Assembly (NCBI GenBank): GCA_013002285.1
Contig: JABDKJ010000067.1
Span: 1 to 9,178 of the forward strand
Direction of reading: 5' to 3'
DNA length: 9,178 nt
Origin: Flavobacteriales bacterium
GTDB taxonomy: Bacteria; Bacteroidota; Bacteroidia; Flavobacteriales; JABDKJ01
A program made the position numbers and the translations under genes. Every line of letters starts with the position of its first letter. Position 1 is the stretch's first letter. Under the pieces are notes generated by a model, which made no database searches, had not been told where the DNA came from, and saw nothing but the letters and a program-made list of their open reading frames with translations. This document shows positions 7,365-9,178 of the stretch, in pieces.

Positions 7365-8720
7365 GTGAATTTTAAAGACCCAAATGATACCATTATAGCC
7401 TTGGCTACAGGTGAGGCAGTTGCTGCTTTATCTCTGATCCGAATTTCAGGAAAGAACAGTATTCCAGTAGTTGATAAGATCTTCTCTAAAGATATTGTCA
7501 ATGCGAATAGTCACACATCACATTATGGCGAGATCATGGACGGGGACAAAACGCTGGATGAAAGTGTGATCTTTCTTTTTAAGGGGCCTTCATCATTCAC
7601 AGGAGAAGATGTTGTGGAGATCACATGCCATGGGTCTTCCTTCATTCGAAAGCGCATAATGGAAATTATTTTGGAACAAGGCGTGCGCTTAGCAGATCCT
7701 GGAGAATTCTCAATGCGGGCATTTTTAAACAGGAAAATGGACCTTTCACAAGCTGAATCAATTGCAGATCTTATTTATTCTGAAAATGAAAAACAACATG
7801 CTTTGGCCATGCACCAAATGAAAGGTGGGTTCAAGAATGAACTGGAATACTTACGTACGAAGCTCATTGATTTTGCCTCACTTATAGAATTGGAATTGGA
7901 CTTCTCTGAAGAAGATGTTGAGTTCGCCAATAGGGAAGACCTCGAACAATTGATCAAAGAGATATCTTTAAAACTCGATCAATTGATCGGTTCTTTTCAG
8001 CTTGGAAATGTGATCAAGAACGGAGTTTATACAGTGATCGCAGGAAGGCCGAACGCAGGTAAATCTACTTTGTTGAATGCGCTTTTGAATGAAGAAAGAG
8101 CTATCGTTTCAGACATACCTGGTACAACTAGAGATGTGATCGAAGACAGTATTCATATAGGTGGGATCAAATTCAGACTCTTGGATACTGCGGGTATTCG
8201 AGAAGCGACAGATAAAATAGAATCTATAGGAGTTCAAAAAACATTTGAATCCATTGAGAAAAGCTCCATTCTAATGTATGTCTTTGATCCATTAGAGCTA
8301 AACGAGGCAGAGCTTAAAAAGGACATTGCATACCTAAAATTCAAAGACGAAGAGGTCATTATTATCGCAAACAAATCGGACAAGAACAAAGTCTCTTTTC
8401 AAGATAGCAGAATGATCGAGATCTCTGCAAAAGAGGCAGACGGTATCGATAGGGTCAAGGAAGCAATGCTCCATAAAGTCCACGTCAAAGACATCAATAG
8501 AGGCGACTTTGTCGTAAGCAATCTTAGACATGTAGAAGCTCTCAAAAAAGCCAAACGATCGCTAGATGAAGTGGAAAAAGCAATGAGCAGAAATATTTCA
8601 GGTGACCTTTTGTCCATAGATATCCGAAAGGCATTGTTTCACATGGGAGAGATCACTGGTGAGATCTCCTCTGATGACCTTCTAGGAAATATCTTTGCCA
8701 ATTTCTGTATTGGGAAGTAA
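7365..8720 (+). CDS. mnmE: tRNA uridine-5-carboxymethylaminomethyl(34) synthesis GTPase MnmE
   Basis: With MnmG this GTPase builds the aminomethyl-type modification at wobble U34 of several tRNAs. From GTG 7365 it is 451 aa, close to the usual ~450-460. It has the N-terminal tetrahydrofolate-binding domain (NDTIIALAT, FTGEDVVEITCHGS), a helical domain, the inserted G domain and the C-terminal helix. G motifs in this numbering: GRPNAGKS (227-234), TTRD (254-257), DTAG (274-277) followed by the likely catalytic E280, NKSD (336-339), SAK (354-356). It ends in the conserved FCIGK with C448. The frame is also open to ATG 7329, but the added 12 residues (MIALCFSNYVCH) do not fit the family. One oddity: the glycine-rich loop usually like ATPxGxGA reads ATGEAVAA (14-21). 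The last codons form a possible phage/island attachment site. Tandem stops TAA TAA end the gene. Confidence 0.95.
   Translation: MNFKDPNDTIIALATGEAVAALSLIRISGKNSIPVVDKIFSKDIVNANSHTSHYGEIMDGDKTLDESVIFLFKGPSSFTGEDVVEITCHGSSFIRKRIMEIILEQGVRLADPGEFSMRAFLNRKMDLSQAESIADLIYSENEKQHALAMHQMKGGFKNELEYLRTKLIDFASLIELELDFSEEDVEFANREDLEQLIKEISLKLDQLIGSFQLGNVIKNGVYTVIAGRPNAGKSTLLNALLNEERAIVSDIPGTTRDVIEDSIHIGGIKFRLLDTAGIREATDKIESIGVQKTFESIEKSSILMYVFDPLELNEAELKKDIAYLKFKDEEVIIIANKSDKNKVSFQDSRMIEISAKEADGIDRVKEAMLHKVHVKDINRGDFVVSNLRHVEALKKAKRSLDEVEKAMSRNISGDLLSIDIRKALFHMGEITGEISSDDLLGNIFANFCIGK
8703..8720 (+). other. Candidate attachment site at the 3' end of mnmE
   Basis: The last 18 bp of mnmE, TTCTGTATTGGGAAGTAA, encode FCIGK-stop. 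From memory this is the same sequence as the 18-bp repeat flanking Salmonella genomic island 1, which integrates at the end of trmE (mnmE). Protein conservation explains much of the match, but third codon positions agree too. A recombinase-associated type of gene begins 217 bp downstream. The partner copy, expected at the far end of any element, lies outside the window, so the site is unproven. Confidence 0.4.
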
Positions 8721-8781
8721 TAACATTTCTTTTGTTTGTCAACCCCTTGTTTTTATTGACTATATAGCGTTTTAGCTTCCA

Positions 8782-8860
8782 TTATTTGTTGCCAAATAAC
8801 TCTTATTTGCGTATATTTGTTGCCTAACTGTTGCCAAGGCAACACGTTTGTTGCCCAAAC
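8782..8860 (+). repeat. Four GTTGCC sites, three within inverted repeats
   Basis: GTTGCC occurs at 8788, 8819, 8830 and 8850 (spacings 31, 11 and 20 bp, near 3, 1 and 2 helical turns). The first sits in TTATTTG-TTGC-CAAATAA (8782-8799), the third in TGTTGCC-AA-GGCAACA (8829-8844), the fourth in GTTTG-TTGCC-CAAAC (8846-8860). The first and second share the longer ATTTGTTGCC. The arrangement looks like a cluster of protein-binding sites on one face of the helix, probably for the regulator or recombinase of the downstream genes. A further ATTTGTTGCCC lies inside the next gene at 8988-8998. Confidence 0.7.
8789..8819 (+). promoter_or_regulatory. Candidate promoter of the Cys-rich HTH-type gene
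   Basis: TATATTTG at 8812-8819 is an exact TAnnTTTG -7 box. TTG at 8789-8791 lies 20 bp upstream, matching the spacing of the -33 element (GTTG, 3/4 of TTTG). Transcription would begin near 8825, leaving a leader of about 110 nt. The first GTTGCC repeat overlaps the -33 element and the second begins at the last base of the -7 box, so a protein bound to these sites would compete with RNA polymerase. Confidence 0.45.
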
Positions 8861-8867
8861 TCTATTT

Positions 8868-8901
8868 CTTATTGAGGTTGGCGAAATGATGCACCAATAA
8901 G
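8868..8901. repeat. Inverted repeat in the leader region
   Basis: CTTATTG (8868-8874) and CAATAAG (8895-8901) are exact reverse complements separated by 20 nt. In RNA this would be a modest 7-bp stem; in DNA it could be another binding site. The right arm joins the first two GCACC units of the 10-bp repeat array. Confidence 0.35.
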
Positions 8902-8935
8902 CACCATTCAGCAACAACGAGCAACATATAGCAAC
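8891..8935 (+). repeat. Five GCA(A/C)C direct repeats at exact 10-bp period
   Basis: GCACC at 8891 and 8901, then GCAAC at 8911, 8921 and 8931, all exactly 10 bp apart with unrelated 5-bp spacers; a degenerate GCGAA at 8881 may be a sixth unit. The last unit ends 2 nt before the ATG at 8938. GCAAC is the reverse complement of the core of the GTTGCC sites upstream, so one protein may bind both clusters in opposite orientation. The array lies in the probable 5' leader, so binding could act on DNA or on RNA around the start codon. Confidence 0.75.
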
Positions 8936-8937
8936 TA

Positions 8938-9178
8938 ATGAGCAGTAATATTAAAATACCAAAGTTTTGTCAGTATTGTGGACAGGCATTTGTTGCCCAG
9001 ACCACAACAACAAGGTATTGTTCTAAAACTTGCAACAGTAGACACTACAAGCAAAAGAAACGAGAAGAGAAAGTTCAAGCTGCCTTACAGCAAGAAATGA
9101 ACACACCTTCTCAAATGGAACAAATGCAAACTTTGCAAACCCTTCCAATTAAAGTTGGTAATCACGTAAACCTAAGAG
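8938..9178 (+). CDS. Cys-rich zinc-finger-like N-terminus of a putative HTH/excisionase-type protein (partial)
   Basis: ATG at 8938 opens a frame that runs off the window after 80 codons. An in-frame TAG at 8929-8931 excludes a longer start. The N-terminus MSSNIKIPKFCQYCGQAF, followed by RYCSKTCNSRHYKQKKREEK, has four cysteines (C11, C14, C28, C32) in a C-x2-C...C-x3-C pattern, plus H36, like a small zinc ribbon. A basic stretch then leads to a Q/M-rich linker (about 47-70). I recall this N-terminus from Bacteroidota proteins that carry a C-terminal excisionase-like helix-turn-helix and sit next to a site-specific integrase; the helix-turn-helix itself would lie beyond the window. The gene follows a repeat-rich control region and may regulate itself. 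The coding call is firm, the role inferred. Confidence 0.75.
   Translation, partial: MSSNIKIPKFCQYCGQAFVAQTTTTRYCSKTCNSRHYKQKKREEKVQAALQQEMNTPSQMEQMQTLQTLPIKVGNHVNLR

Larger units (their letters stand above)
8703..9178 (+). mobile_element. Possible left end of an integrated element at mnmE
   Basis: Three signs point the same way: a candidate att site closing mnmE, a 217-bp gap packed with phased GTTGC/GCAAC sites of the kind bound by integrases, excisionases or their regulators, and a small Cys-rich protein resembling excisionase-like helix-turn-helix proteins found beside tyrosine recombinases in Bacteroidota. The integrase, cargo and right end would lie beyond 9178. No integrase is visible, so the call is an inference; a resident regulatory gene is the alternative. 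Confidence 0.35.

Noticed and set aside
8738..8760. mnmE terminator hairpin GTCAA...TTGAC
   Set aside because: Only 5 bp of stem with a 13-nt loop and no following U-tract; too weak to call.
8759..8768. CTATATAG palindrome as a promoter -10
   Set aside because: No properly spaced upstream element for Bacteroidota sigma factor; short AT-rich palindromes are expected by chance here.
8811..8820. CTnDOT-like core site (GTAnnTTTGC)
   Set aside because: GTATATTTGT matches 9 of 10 positions as I recall the consensus, but it is better explained as a promoter -7 box (TATATTTG) overlapping the GTTGCC repeat.

Overview
The window comes from the chromosome of a member of the Bacteroidota, most likely a Flavobacteriia- or Cytophagia-like marine or aquatic bacterium. 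I infer this from an A+T-rich genome, matches to the Bacteroidota promoter -7 box (TAnnTTTG), mostly poor Shine-Dalgarno sites, and gene types typical of the phylum: the [16 protein letters not shown] form of YebC, a membrane VWA protein beside fabG, and an OMP beta-barrel. No database search was possible.

Layout: positions 1-5544 are all on the minus strand. In order of transcription they hold fabG (5544-4798) and a 693-aa membrane-anchored VWA protein (4790-2709) in one tight unit. After about 100 bp come an SPFH/prohibitin protein (2604-1759), a lipoprotein (1759-1232) and a TauE/TSUP-type permease (1218-454) as a second tight unit. Last is yebC (377 to beyond position 1, cut by the window edge). 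An outer-membrane beta-barrel gene (5604-6350, plus) diverges from fabG across a 59-bp gap holding a perfect 20-bp hyphenated palindrome. It converges on sucD (7246-6365, minus), and a hairpin overlapping the sucD stop codon probably terminates both. mnmE (plus, ending at 8720) diverges from sucD.

The accessory part is the right end. The last 18 bp of mnmE match, as I recall it, the attachment site used by Salmonella genomic island 1. About 217 bp further on, at 8938, starts a small Cys-rich protein (cut by the window edge). It resembles the N-terminus of the zinc-finger/helix-turn-helix proteins that in Bacteroidota often accompany tyrosine recombinases. The gap between them is dense with GTTGC/GCAAC pentamers: four GTTGCC sites, three of them centred in inverted repeats, spaced 31, 11 and 20 bp (near whole helical turns) and overlapping a good candidate promoter. 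These are followed by five GCA(A/C)C units at an exact 10-bp period running into the start codon. I read this as the left end and control region of an integrated mobile element at the 3' end of mnmE. The repeats and gene are seen directly; the element is inference, because no integrase or second att site lies inside the window.

The rest is housekeeping or envelope functions: TCA cycle (sucD), fatty acid synthesis (fabG), tRNA wobble modification (mnmE), translation/regulation (yebC) and envelope proteins. No rRNA, tRNA or CRISPR array was seen, and no gene-free stretch exceeds about 220 bp.
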